From Olsenella sp. SW781 (GTDB lineage Bacteria > Actinomycetota > Coriobacteriia > Coriobacteriales > Atopobiaceae): 64,000 bases of DNA. The position numbers and the translations under genes were made by a program. This document shows positions 1-6,076 of the stretch, piece after piece. The stretch spans positions 1 through 64,000 of the forward strand of contig NZ_SJOU01000013.1 of assembly GCF_012027725.1 (NCBI RefSeq). The letters are read 5' to 3'. Within the stretch, counting starts at the first letter, position 1; each line of letters starts with the position of its first letter. The notes beneath the pieces were generated by a model. It was given only the letters and a program-made list of their open reading frames with translations. It ran no database searches and had not been told where the DNA came from.

Positions 1-28
1 GCGACTGCGCCACCATAGGCAACTGTGA

Positions 29-397
29 TACAGGCAGACCCCGCCTACACGCGCAAGCCCCCCGCGGAAAACCGCCGGCGGCGCAAGATTTGTAAAAAAG
101 CCGGCCCCCGCCGCCGCCCCCGCCGCGACCAGCGAAACGAGCGAGGAGCGTAGCGACGAGCGCCGAGCGGACGGGCAAGGCCCCAGTGCGGTCGGAGGCG
201 GGGGCGAGCTCACGCCCGAGTTCGCGGACATCGCCTCCATGCTGGCTGAGGCGTTCGGGCAGCCGCTCGAGGTGAGCGTGGAGTCGGCGGTGACGACCTC
301 CGACGAGGACGCCGCGGCCGAGCTCGCCTATGATGGTGACCCCGCCTCGGACGACGGCTTCACGGCCGAGCCCGAGGAGGACGAGGACGACGACTGA
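29..397 (+). CDS. dnaX: DnaX (DNA polymerase III tau/gamma) C-terminal tail, 5' part missing
   Basis: This frame is open from 29 to the TGA at 395-397 and encodes an Ala/Pro-rich linker followed by an acidic tail (segment FADIASMLAEAFGQPLEV). That fits the variable C-terminus of the clamp-loader subunit DnaX, and the order dnaX-ybaB-recR is the classic bacterial arrangement, so the identification leans on context. The ATPase core would lie before the window. Oddities: the same frame has a TGA at 26-28, and all three forward frames have a stop within the first 95 bases, so the link to the upstream core is not visible. An A-AAA-AAG heptamer at 94-100, identical to the E. coli dnaX frameshift signal, is in register with this frame, and a -1 slip would end at 151-153. 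Confidence 0.6.
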   Translation, partial: YRQTPPTRASPPRKTAGGARFVKKPAPAAAPAATSETSEERSDERRADGQGPSAVGGGGELTPEFADIASMLAEAFGQPLEVSVESAVTTSDEDAAAELAYDGDPASDDGFTAEPEEDEDDD

Positions 398-431
398 TCC
401 CGGGGCGCCCGGGAGGACGAAAGGAGCCATG

Positions 432-767
432 ATGGCCAAGGGATTCAACATGGGCGGCATGAACCGCAACCAGATGATGGCGCAGGCCCGCAAGATGCAG
501 GAGCAGCTCATCGCCGCGCAGCAGAAGGCCGCCGAGACCGAGGTCTCCGCGAGCGCGGGCGGCGGCGCCGTCAAGGTGACGGCCACGGGCGACATGCGCC
601 TGACCTCGCTCGCCATCGACCCGGCCGCGCTCGACCCCGAGGACGTCGAGATGCTGCAGGACATGATCCTCGCCGCCGTGAATGACGCCCTCGAGTCCGC
701 TGAGCGCATGGCGAGCCAGCAGATGAGCGCCGTCACGGGCGGCCTCAACATCCCGGGCCTCTTCTAG
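432..767 (+). CDS. ybaB: YbaB/EbfC family nucleoid-associated protein
   Basis: This small (111 aa) protein belongs to the YbaB/EbfC family, whose members form DNA-binding dimers and are nearly always encoded between dnaX and recR. Visible hallmarks are a Met/Gln-rich N-terminus ([16 protein letters not shown]), a central segment with alternating Gly/Val ([21 protein letters not shown]), and a helical C-terminus ending in the typical Gly-Leu-Asn-Ile-Pro-Gly-Leu. Two adjacent ATGs occur at 429 and 432. I chose 432 because AGGAG at 422-426 is then 5 nt away. It is followed by recR with a 13-nt gap, so the three genes are probably co-transcribed. Confidence 0.9.
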   Translation: MAKGFNMGGMNRNQMMAQARKMQEQLIAAQQKAAETEVSASAGGGAVKVTATGDMRLTSLAIDPAALDPEDVEMLQDMILAAVNDALESAERMASQQMSAVTGGLNIPGLF

Positions 768-780
768 GGCGGCCTTCGCG

Positions 781-1389
781 ATGATCGACCCGGTCAACGA
801 TGGTCGCGCGCTCCAGCGGCTGCTCGACGAGCTCGGCAGGCTGCCCGGCATAGGGCCGAAGTCCGCCCAGCGGATCGCCTACCACCTCCTCGAGGCGGAT
901 GCCGAGGAGGCGCGCCGGCTCGCCAACGCGATTCTCGACGTGAAGCAGCAGGTGCACTTCTGCCCCGTCTGCTTCTCGTACGCGACGCGCGACACCTGCG
1001 ACGTCTGCGCTGACGGCACGCGCGACCGCGCGTCCATCTGCGTGGTCTCGGAGCCGCGCGACGTCACGGCCATCGAGCGAACGGGCACGTATCACGGTCT
1101 CTACCACGTCCTCGGCGGCGTCATCAGCCCCATGGACAAGATCGGGCCGGAGCAGCTGCACGTCCGCGAGCTGCTCGCTCGTCTCGCCGACGGCGCGGTG
1201 GACGAGGTCATCCTCGCCACCAACCCGGACGTCGAGGGCGAGACCACGGCAACCTATCTTGCCCGCGTCATCCGCCCGCTCGGCGTGCGCGTGACCCGGC
1301 TGGCGAGCGGCCTGCCCGTGGGCGGGGACCTTGAGTATGCAGACGAGGTGACCCTCGGCCGCGCCATCGAGGCGCGCCGGGAGGTCTAG
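781..1389 (+). CDS. recR: Recombination mediator RecR
   Basis: RecR works with RecF/RecO to load RecA onto gapped DNA. The 202-aa length is normal. Visible parts are an N-terminal helix-hairpin-helix ([17 protein letters not shown], about residues 21-37), a zinc finger with Cys61, Cys64, Cys73 and Cys76, and a Toprim domain with the SEP motif near residue 90 and TNPDVEGE at 147-154. The C-terminal [15 protein letters not shown] stretch is highly typical. It lies directly after ybaB, as in most bacteria. Confidence 0.97.
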   Translation: MIDPVNDGRALQRLLDELGRLPGIGPKSAQRIAYHLLEADAEEARRLANAILDVKQQVHFCPVCFSYATRDTCDVCADGTRDRASICVVSEPRDVTAIERTGTYHGLYHVLGGVISPMDKIGPEQLHVRELLARLADGAVDEVILATNPDVEGETTATYLARVIRPLGVRVTRLASGLPVGGDLEYADEVTLGRAIEARREV

Positions 1390-1405
1390 CTAAGGGGGAA
1401 ACGCA

Positions 1406-2236
1406 ATGGCTGACGGACAGAGGAGGCGCCCCGCTCACGGCGCGCCGCAGGCCTCGAAGCGGAGCGCGCGCGGGTCCCGCACGTCCGGGGCGCGCCAGCG
1501 CCTGGCAAGCGACTCCGACCAGATTTCCACCATCCGGGCGGGCCAGGGGGCACGGGTCACCACGAGGAGCAACGCCGCGGAGGCGGCGGGCCGCGCGCGC
1601 CACAACGCCGAGGAGCGCTACTACGAGCGCCATCCCGAGGCCCGCGCCGCGCACGGCGGTCCCGAGCGCAGCCGCAAGAACGTCGTCCTTCTCGTCCTCG
1701 CGGCGGTGGCGGCCCTGGTCCTCGTCTTCTTCCTCGGCCGCTGCGTGGCCACGGTGCTGAGCCCCGCCCCCGAGGAGGGCGCGCCCCAGCAGGGCCACGG
1801 TCAGGCGGCCCTTACCGACGCGGAGCGCGAGTACCAGGAGCAGCAGACGCAGCATGACGCCGGCTCGGAGCAGGTGGGCGTCGACGGCACCGTCTCGTAT
1901 GCGGGCGTCACCTACGCCCTGCGACAGCTCGACGACGGCCGGGTGGGTCTCGTCCGCGTTGGCTCCGACGGCTCCGACGAGGTTCTCACGGAGCTTGAGG
2001 GCACGCCCGTGGCCCTGGTCCGCCGCGCGGAGACCCTGCTCGTCCCCGAGAACCGCGACGGGGGCTGGGACGTGGTCTGCTACGTGATCGGCGGCCACGG
2101 CTCCGCCACGTACGTCGCCGGTCCTGACGGCTCGATGGTCCAGGGCTCGGGGGAGGCTACCTCGGTGGAGCTCTCCGGCGCCACGCTGCGGGTGACGGAC
2201 GCGTCGGGCTCGGTCACCGAGGTCGCCCTCGAGTAG
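1406..2236 (+). CDS. Hypothetical single-pass membrane protein
   Basis: This 276-aa protein is not one I recognise. Residues 1-90 are basic and low-complexity (rich in Arg, Ala, Ser, Gly), residues about 92-111 form one hydrophobic helix, and the remainder is an acidic, beta-rich domain, probably extracytoplasmic. The positive charge before the helix predicts N-in/C-out topology. The start at 1406 follows AGGGGGAAACGC. It begins 16 nt after recR, so it may be part of that transcript. A 33-bp-arm inverted repeat begins 6 nt after its stop. Confidence 0.75.
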   Translation: MADGQRRRPAHGAPQASKRSARGSRTSGARQRLASDSDQISTIRAGQGARVTTRSNAAEAAGRARHNAEERYYERHPEARAAHGGPERSRKNVVLLVLAAVAALVLVFFLGRCVATVLSPAPEEGAPQQGHGQAALTDAEREYQEQQTQHDAGSEQVGVDGTVSYAGVTYALRQLDDGRVGLVRVGSDGSDEVLTELEGTPVALVRRAETLLVPENRDGGWDVVCYVIGGHGSATYVAGPDGSMVQGSGEATSVELSGATLRVTDASGSVTEVALE

Positions 2237-2242
2237 GCGCAC

Positions 2243-2318
2243 GGCGAGACAAAGGGGACGGGTTCATTTGTCTCATTGGGGTTCATGAGACAAATGAACC
2301 CGTCCCCTTTGTCTCGCC
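2243..2318. repeat. Perfect 33-bp-arm inverted repeat (GGGGACGGG family)
   Basis: Arms 2243-2275 and 2286-2318 are exact reverse complements around a 10-nt loop (TTGGGGTTCA). The core word CAAAGGGGACGGGTTCATTT resembles the cores at 21743-21830, 36285-36315, 45177-45201 and 60300-60385. There is no T-tract, so it is not an ordinary intrinsic terminator. It resembles a REP-doublet (REPIN). Confidence 0.9.
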
Positions 2319-2363
2319 CTCCGCACGAAAAAACGGCGGCGGAAGATTTTTTCAAAATTCCTC

Positions 2364-2392
2364 TTGCCAAAGGGGGCGGACCTATGTAAGAA
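2364..2392 (+). promoter_or_regulatory. Sigma-70-type promoter of tRNA-Asp
   Basis: TTGCCA (2364-2369) and TAAGAA (2387-2392) are spaced by 17 nt, placing the start near 2399, about 15 nt before the tRNA. The surrounding DNA is AT-rich compared with the window. Confidence 0.7.
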
Positions 2393-2413
2393 TAGCTTCT
2401 GCGCAAGGCGAAC

Positions 2414-2490
2414 GGGGTGTTAGCTCAGCTGGTTAGAGCGCCGGCCTGTCACGTCGGAGGTCGAGGGTTCGAGTCCCTTACATCCCGCCA
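2414..2490 (+). tRNA. tRNA-Asp (anticodon GTC)
   Basis: This 77-nt cloverleaf has acceptor stem GGGGTGT pairing with ACATCCC, anticodon loop CTGTCAC giving GTC, T-loop GGTTCGAGT, discriminator G and an encoded CCA end. Confidence 0.96.
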
Positions 2491-2503
2491 TTGCACCGTA
2501 CGA

Positions 2504-2526
2504 GGGGCCCTTCGGGGCCCCTTTTT
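2504..2526 (+). terminator. Intrinsic terminator after tRNA-Asp
   Basis: GGGGCCC (2504-2510) and GGGCCCC (2515-2521) close a TTCG tetraloop, followed directly by TTTTT (2522-2526). Confidence 0.9.
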
Positions 2527-2626
2527 CGTAGGCAAGCACATCAACCGCCTCCGGTTTTTCCTCCCTCAAATGCTCATCTCGGAGTATCATATTCACATCA
2601 GTTTTGAATCTGACGAGGGAACGAGG

Positions 2627-3319
2627 ATGGACCCCAGCGCCGAGCAGCTGACATATCGTGTCGCCGTATTCGACTTTGACGGGACCTCCATCCGGGGGCA
2701 GTCGGGTGCGCTCTTCACCGAGTACCTGGTCCTGAACGGCGCGATGTCCCTGCCCAGGGCGCTGAGGCTGATCTGGTGGGGCATCCGCTACAAGCTCCAC
2801 CTGCCGTATCGCCAGGACGAGGCCAGAGAGCTCGTGCTCGGCTCCCTCAAGGGCCGCAGCGCCAGCGAGGTGGACGCCCTCATGGTGCGCTTCCACGACA
2901 AGGTGCTCGTTCCGCGCTACCGCGCGCAGGCGCTCGCCGAGGTTCGCCGCTGCCACGACGAGGGCCTGGTGACCCTTCTCGTGTCCGCGACCTTCGACGC
3001 CATAGCTGCGGCCGCGGCCGAGAGGATCGGCTTCGACGGCTATGCGGCCACGCACATGGAGCGCGACGACCAGGGCAACTACACAGGAGCCGTCGACGGC
3101 CCCGTGGTGGCGGGCGACGAGAAGTACCGTGCCGCCGCGGCCTGGTGCGACGCCCATCTGGGGGTCGGGCGCTGGGAGCTCGCCCGCGCCTACGGGGATC
3201 ACCACAGCGACAAGGACCTTCTCGCCCGCGCCGGGACGGCCGTCGCCGTCTGCCCGGGCAAGACGCTGAGGCTGCTCGCGAAGCGCCGCGGCTGGCAGAT
3301 TCTCGACTGGGACGCGTAG
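2627..3319 (+). CDS. HAD-superfamily subfamily IB phosphatase
   Basis: A 230-aa haloacid-dehalogenase-fold phosphatase, probably acting on a small phosphorylated metabolite; the substrate cannot be told. Motif I is VFDFDGT with nucleophile Asp16 and Asp18. Motif II is the VSATFD stretch, and motifs III/IV lie in the YGDHHSDKDLL region near the C-terminus. The layout matches the SerB-like IB subclass. I start at ATG 2627 because the protein then begins about 15 residues before motif I; an in-frame ATG at 2570 lacks a better ribosome site. The upstream sequence near 2580-2610 is AT-rich and may hold its promoter. Confidence 0.85.
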   Translation: MDPSAEQLTYRVAVFDFDGTSIRGQSGALFTEYLVLNGAMSLPRALRLIWWGIRYKLHLPYRQDEARELVLGSLKGRSASEVDALMVRFHDKVLVPRYRAQALAEVRRCHDEGLVTLLVSATFDAIAAAAAERIGFDGYAATHMERDDQGNYTGAVDGPVVAGDEKYRAAAAWCDAHLGVGRWELARAYGDHHSDKDLLARAGTAVAVCPGKTLRLLAKRRGWQILDWDA

Positions 3320-3358
3320 GGTTCGATCGGCGCGGGGGAGGCGCCGAGGGGAGGAACC

Positions 3359-3850
3359 ATGGAGATATCGCGAAAGACAGACTATGCGCTGCGCATGCTC
3401 GCCGCGCTCGTGAGCGACCCGGACGGGATCATCTCCGTCCGCACGGCGGCCAAGGAGAACAACATCCCGTACTCCTTCGCCCGCTCGATCCAGCATGACC
3501 TCGCCCTTGCGGGAATCGTCGAGAACTCGCGCGGCGCCGCGGGCGGCATGAGGCTCGCCGTGGACCCGCGCGAGACCACCCTGCTCCAGCTCGTCGAGGC
3601 GGTGCAGGGCCCCATCATCGTCTCGGGCTGCGCCACCGCGCTCGACGGCACCGAGCCGTGCCCGCGCCGGGGCACCTGCCACTTCACGTCGGTCTGGTGC
3701 AACGCCGAGCGGATGCTGCGCCGGCTCTTCTCGTCCGTCACCCTGCACGAGCTCGTGGTCGAGCGCCGCTCGCCGATGTTCCGGGGCACCTTCGAGCTCG
3801 TCGACGAGGACGTGGCGCGTGACGCCGCGTATATCGAGGGGGCCGCGTGA
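3359..3850 (+). CDS. Rrf2-family transcriptional regulator, probably Fe-S-binding
   Basis: A 163-aa Rrf2-type winged-helix regulator. Its N-terminus (MEISRKTDYALRMLAALV) and the wing segment GAAGGMRLA are diagnostic. Cys91, Cys101 and Cys107, with Cys114 nearby, fall where IscR/NsrR-type members hold an Fe-S cluster, so it probably senses oxidative, nitrosative or iron status (inference). Its stop overlaps the mutY-like start in GTGA, and rubrerythrin follows, suggesting an oxidative-stress cluster. AGGGGAGGAACC precedes the start. Confidence 0.9.
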   Translation: MEISRKTDYALRMLAALVSDPDGIISVRTAAKENNIPYSFARSIQHDLALAGIVENSRGAAGGMRLAVDPRETTLLQLVEAVQGPIIVSGCATALDGTEPCPRRGTCHFTSVWCNAERMLRRLFSSVTLHELVVERRSPMFRGTFELVDEDVARDAAYIEGAA

Positions 3851-4734
3851 GCGAGCCCTCGGAACACGGGACCCTCGACCTGGGGGACTTTCGCGCCCTC
3901 GTGCTCGCGCGCGGGCGCGAGCTCTATCGCGACCTTCCGTGGCGCCGCACGCGCGACCCCTATGCCATCTGGATATCCGAGGTCATGCTCCAGCAGACCC
4001 AGACGACGCGCGTGGACGGCCGCTGGCAGCGCTGGCTCGAGCGGTTCCCCACGGTGGACGCGCTCGCCGCGGCGGATGCCGCCGACGTGCTGGACGAGTG
4101 GCAGGGGCTCGGCTACAACCGCCGCGCCCTCTCCGTGCTGCGCGCGGCGCAGGTGGTCTCGGCCGCAGGCGGCGCGATGCCGGCGGAGACCGCGGCGCTC
4201 GAGGCCCTGCCGGGGATCGGGCCGGCCACGGCGGCGGGCATCCGCGCCTTCGCCTTCGACCTGCCTGGCGTCTACCTCGAGACCAACGTCCGCACCGTCT
4301 TTCTTCACGAGCTCTACCCAAACGCCGAGTCCGTCCCCGACCGCGAGCTCGTGCCGCTCGTGCGCGACACCTGCCCGCCGGATGCGAGCGACCCCGAGGA
4401 CGACCCGCGCACCTGGTACTACGCCCTGCTCGACTACGGCGCCTACCTCAAGCGCACCGTCCCCAACCCGTCGCGGCGCTCGCGCGGGCACACGCGTCAG
4501 TCGCGCTTCGAGGGGTCTCACCGGCAGAAGCGCGCCGAGCTGCTGCGCGTCCTTCTCGCTCACCGGGGGGACGGGGCCGGCGGCGCGGACTTCGAGACGA
4601 TTTTCCAGGAGCTTGTTAGCACGGAGCTCCGGGCGGGTAGAAGCGCCATAGGCGAGCCTGACGTCCGGGCACTTCTCGACGAGCTCGAACGCGAGGGATT
4701 TTGCCATAACGAGAGTGGCGTTTGGTACGTCTAA
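3847..4734 (+). CDS. mutY: MutY-like A/G-specific adenine glycosylase lacking the Fe-S cluster motif
   Basis: MutY removes adenine mispaired with 8-oxoguanine or G. The HhH-GPD fold is clear: ISEVMLQQTQ with the catalytic Glu45, LPGIGPATAAGIRAFAF at 121-137 as the hairpin, and WQGLGYNRRA at 85-94. Two departures are visible. The catalytic Asp of the family (LDGNV in E. coli) is replaced by Glu145 (LETNV), and the C-terminal CX6CX2CX5C cluster motif is absent, replaced by an Arg/Ser-rich segment (PNPSRRSRGHTRQSR). The C-terminal 8-oxoG recognition domain is also reduced: 295 aa versus about 350. The GTG start overlaps the Rrf2 gene by 4 nt, indicating translational coupling. Confidence 0.85.
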   Translation: MSEPSEHGTLDLGDFRALVLARGRELYRDLPWRRTRDPYAIWISEVMLQQTQTTRVDGRWQRWLERFPTVDALAAADAADVLDEWQGLGYNRRALSVLRAAQVVSAAGGAMPAETAALEALPGIGPATAAGIRAFAFDLPGVYLETNVRTVFLHELYPNAESVPDRELVPLVRDTCPPDASDPEDDPRTWYYALLDYGAYLKRTVPNPSRRSRGHTRQSRFEGSHRQKRAELLRVLLAHRGDGAGGADFETIFQELVSTELRAGRSAIGEPDVRALLDELEREGFCHNESGVWYV

Positions 4735-4735
4735 A

Positions 4736-4744
4736 TGATACAAT
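4736..4744 (+). promoter_or_regulatory. Extended -10 promoter for rubrerythrin
   Basis: TGATACAAT (TG at 4736-4737, TACAAT at 4739-4744) immediately after the mutY stop. No good -35 lies 17 nt upstream, consistent with an extended -10 element. Confidence 0.55.
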
Positions 4745-4813
4745 GTCCTAATACCGGGCAGAGGGCCCGGCGCACGTCGAGCGTTCCCGAGAGGGGACAG
4801 GAGAGGAGTTCCA

Positions 4814-5359
4814 ATGGCCGTTGACTTTGAGAGCTCGCAGACGAAGAAGAACCTCGAGGCTGCCTTCGCCGGCGAGTCCCAGGCTACCAACAAGTACGCC
4901 TACTACGCGAGCAAGGCCAAGAAGGAGGGCTACGAGCAGATCGCCGCGATCTTCACCGAGACCTCCGGCAACGAGAAGGAGCACGCCAAGCTCTGGTTCA
5001 AGTACCTCCACGGCGGCGAGGTGCCCGACACCCTGACCAACATCAAGGACGCCGCGGCGGGCGAGAACTACGAGTGGACCGACATGTACAAGGGCTTCGC
5101 CGAGACCGCCGAGGCCGAGGGCTTCGCCGAGATCGCGGCCAAGTTCCGCATGGTCGGCGAGGTGGAGAAGCACCACGAGGAGCGCTACAACAAGCTGGCC
5201 GAGCGCGTCGAGAAGGGCGAGGTCTTCGCCCGCGAGGGCGTCAAGGTGTGGAAGTGCCGCAACTGCGGTCACCTGCACGTGGGCGCCGAGGCCCCCGAGG
5301 TCTGCCCGGTGTGCAACCACCCCAAGGCCTACTTCGAGGAGCAGGCCCTGAACTACTAG
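4814..5359 (+). CDS. rbr: Rubrerythrin
   Basis: Rubrerythrin is a cytoplasmic peroxide reductase of anaerobes. The 181-aa protein has the ferritin-like diiron domain ([13 protein letters not shown] with Glu21; [10 protein letters not shown] with Glu50/Glu54/His57; Glu-rich helices at 97-124) followed by a rubredoxin-like Fe(SCys)4 site with Cys148, Cys151, Cys164 and Cys167. GGAGTT at 4805-4810 is the ribosome site. It has its own promoter and a large downstream hairpin, so it is probably a single-gene transcript. The nearby Fe-S-type Rrf2 protein is a possible regulator (inference). Confidence 0.97.
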   Translation: MAVDFESSQTKKNLEAAFAGESQATNKYAYYASKAKKEGYEQIAAIFTETSGNEKEHAKLWFKYLHGGEVPDTLTNIKDAAAGENYEWTDMYKGFAETAEAEGFAEIAAKFRMVGEVEKHHEERYNKLAERVEKGEVFAREGVKVWKCRNCGHLHVGAEAPEVCPVCNHPKAYFEEQALNY

Positions 5360-5379
5360 TCGCCTGACCTGAGCCGGAG

Positions 5380-5446
5380 GGGCGGCCCCGGGCTCCACGC
5401 GAGGATGCGCTTTGCGGAATCCTCGCTTAGGAGCCCGGGGCCGCCC
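5380..5446 (+). terminator. Large GC-rich hairpin after rubrerythrin
   Basis: 17-bp perfect arms (5380-5396 and 5430-5446) enclose a second stem (GCGAGGAT/ATCCTCGC). There is no T-tract, so termination is inferred only from position. Its right arm is also the first unit of the tandem repeat at 5404-5635. Confidence 0.5.
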
Positions 5447-5635
5447 GTCTCATGTCGCTCCTGCCGCCGTGGAATTTGATGCGCTTCGCGGAAGATCCTG
5501 CTTAGGAAGTCGGGGGCCTCTCGCATGCAGGGTCGCTCCTGCCGCCGGGAATTTGAGGCGCTTTGCGGAATCCTCGCGTGGAGCCCGGGGCGCCCGTCTC
5601 ATGTCGCTCCTGCCGCCGGGGAATTTGAGGCGCTG
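5404..5635 (+). repeat. Degenerate tandem repeat, three copies of about 75 bp
   Basis: Units begin at 5404, 5478 and 5555, and a partial unit starts at 5627. Each begins GAKGCGCTT and ends with CGCTCCTGCCGCCG and GAATTT. The unit contains half of the hairpin at 5380-5446. It lies in the 717-nt gene-free interval 5360-6076, which also holds the nested inverted repeat at 5694-5860 and two 12-mer sites. The stretch 5917-6060 shows nothing else I can support. Confidence 0.85.
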
Positions 5636-5693
5636 GCGGGGCGGCTGCGCACGCGCGTTGCGGGATCCGGGGCATGGCAATTCCCGGGCTGCG

Positions 5694-5860
5694 GGCGTTG
5701 CCGCTTTGGGGGTTGTGGCAGCCGGGGGCGGGCGCCAGCTGGGCGTTCTTCTCGCCGCGCTGCGGAATAGGGGGTTATGGCAGGCCGATCGCTGCCATAA
5801 CCCCCTATTCGTTGACGCCGGGAGGGCCGGGATTGCCACAACCCCCAAATCGACAACGCC
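5694..5860. repeat. Nested inverted repeat (TTATGGCA/TTGTGGCA type)
   Basis: Inner arms 5765-5782 and 5793-5810 are perfect (18 bp, core AGGGGGTTATGGCA). Outer arms 5694-5720 and 5834-5860 match at about 24 of 27 positions (core TTTGGGGGTTGTGGCA). The inner and outer arms resemble each other, suggesting duplication of one ancestral palindrome. The 12-mer sites at 5745 (minus) and 5905 (plus) flank the inner hairpin in inverted orientation. Confidence 0.85.
5745..5756 (-). repeat. 12-mer GGCGAGAAGAAC
   Basis: Exact copy on the minus strand, left of the palindrome at 5765-5810. Confidence 0.85.
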
Positions 5861-5904
5861 GGGGCGGCGGGGCGGCGGAGCTGTCGCCCATGCGCCACAG
5901 AGTT

Positions 5905-5916
5905 GGCGAGAAGAAC
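5905..5916 (+). repeat. 12-mer GGCGAGAAGAAC
   Basis: Exact copy on the plus strand, right of the nested inverted repeat. Confidence 0.85.
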
Positions 5917-6076
5917 GGGCGGCCGCCCTCGAGAGGGGCTTACGGCGTGATGCCCTGCCAGCGTCGCATTGCTTCGCCGTCCCATTTCCCGCACTCGCCG
6001 CCTTTTCGTGGACACGCGGTTGACGTAGGCCGCACAATGAGTGTTGTCCTGTGCACTGACCTTCGAGGAGCCTGAC

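Noticed and set aside
1268-2242. Minus-strand ORF overlapping the end of recR and the hypothetical membrane gene
   Set aside because: It is antisense to recR and to a gene with a clear ribosome site and membrane segment, and its Arg/Ala/Gly-rich translation has no domain.
2243-2318. Intrinsic terminator for the 1406-2236 gene
   Set aside because: Stem is far longer than a terminator and there is no T-tract; grouped with the palindrome family instead.
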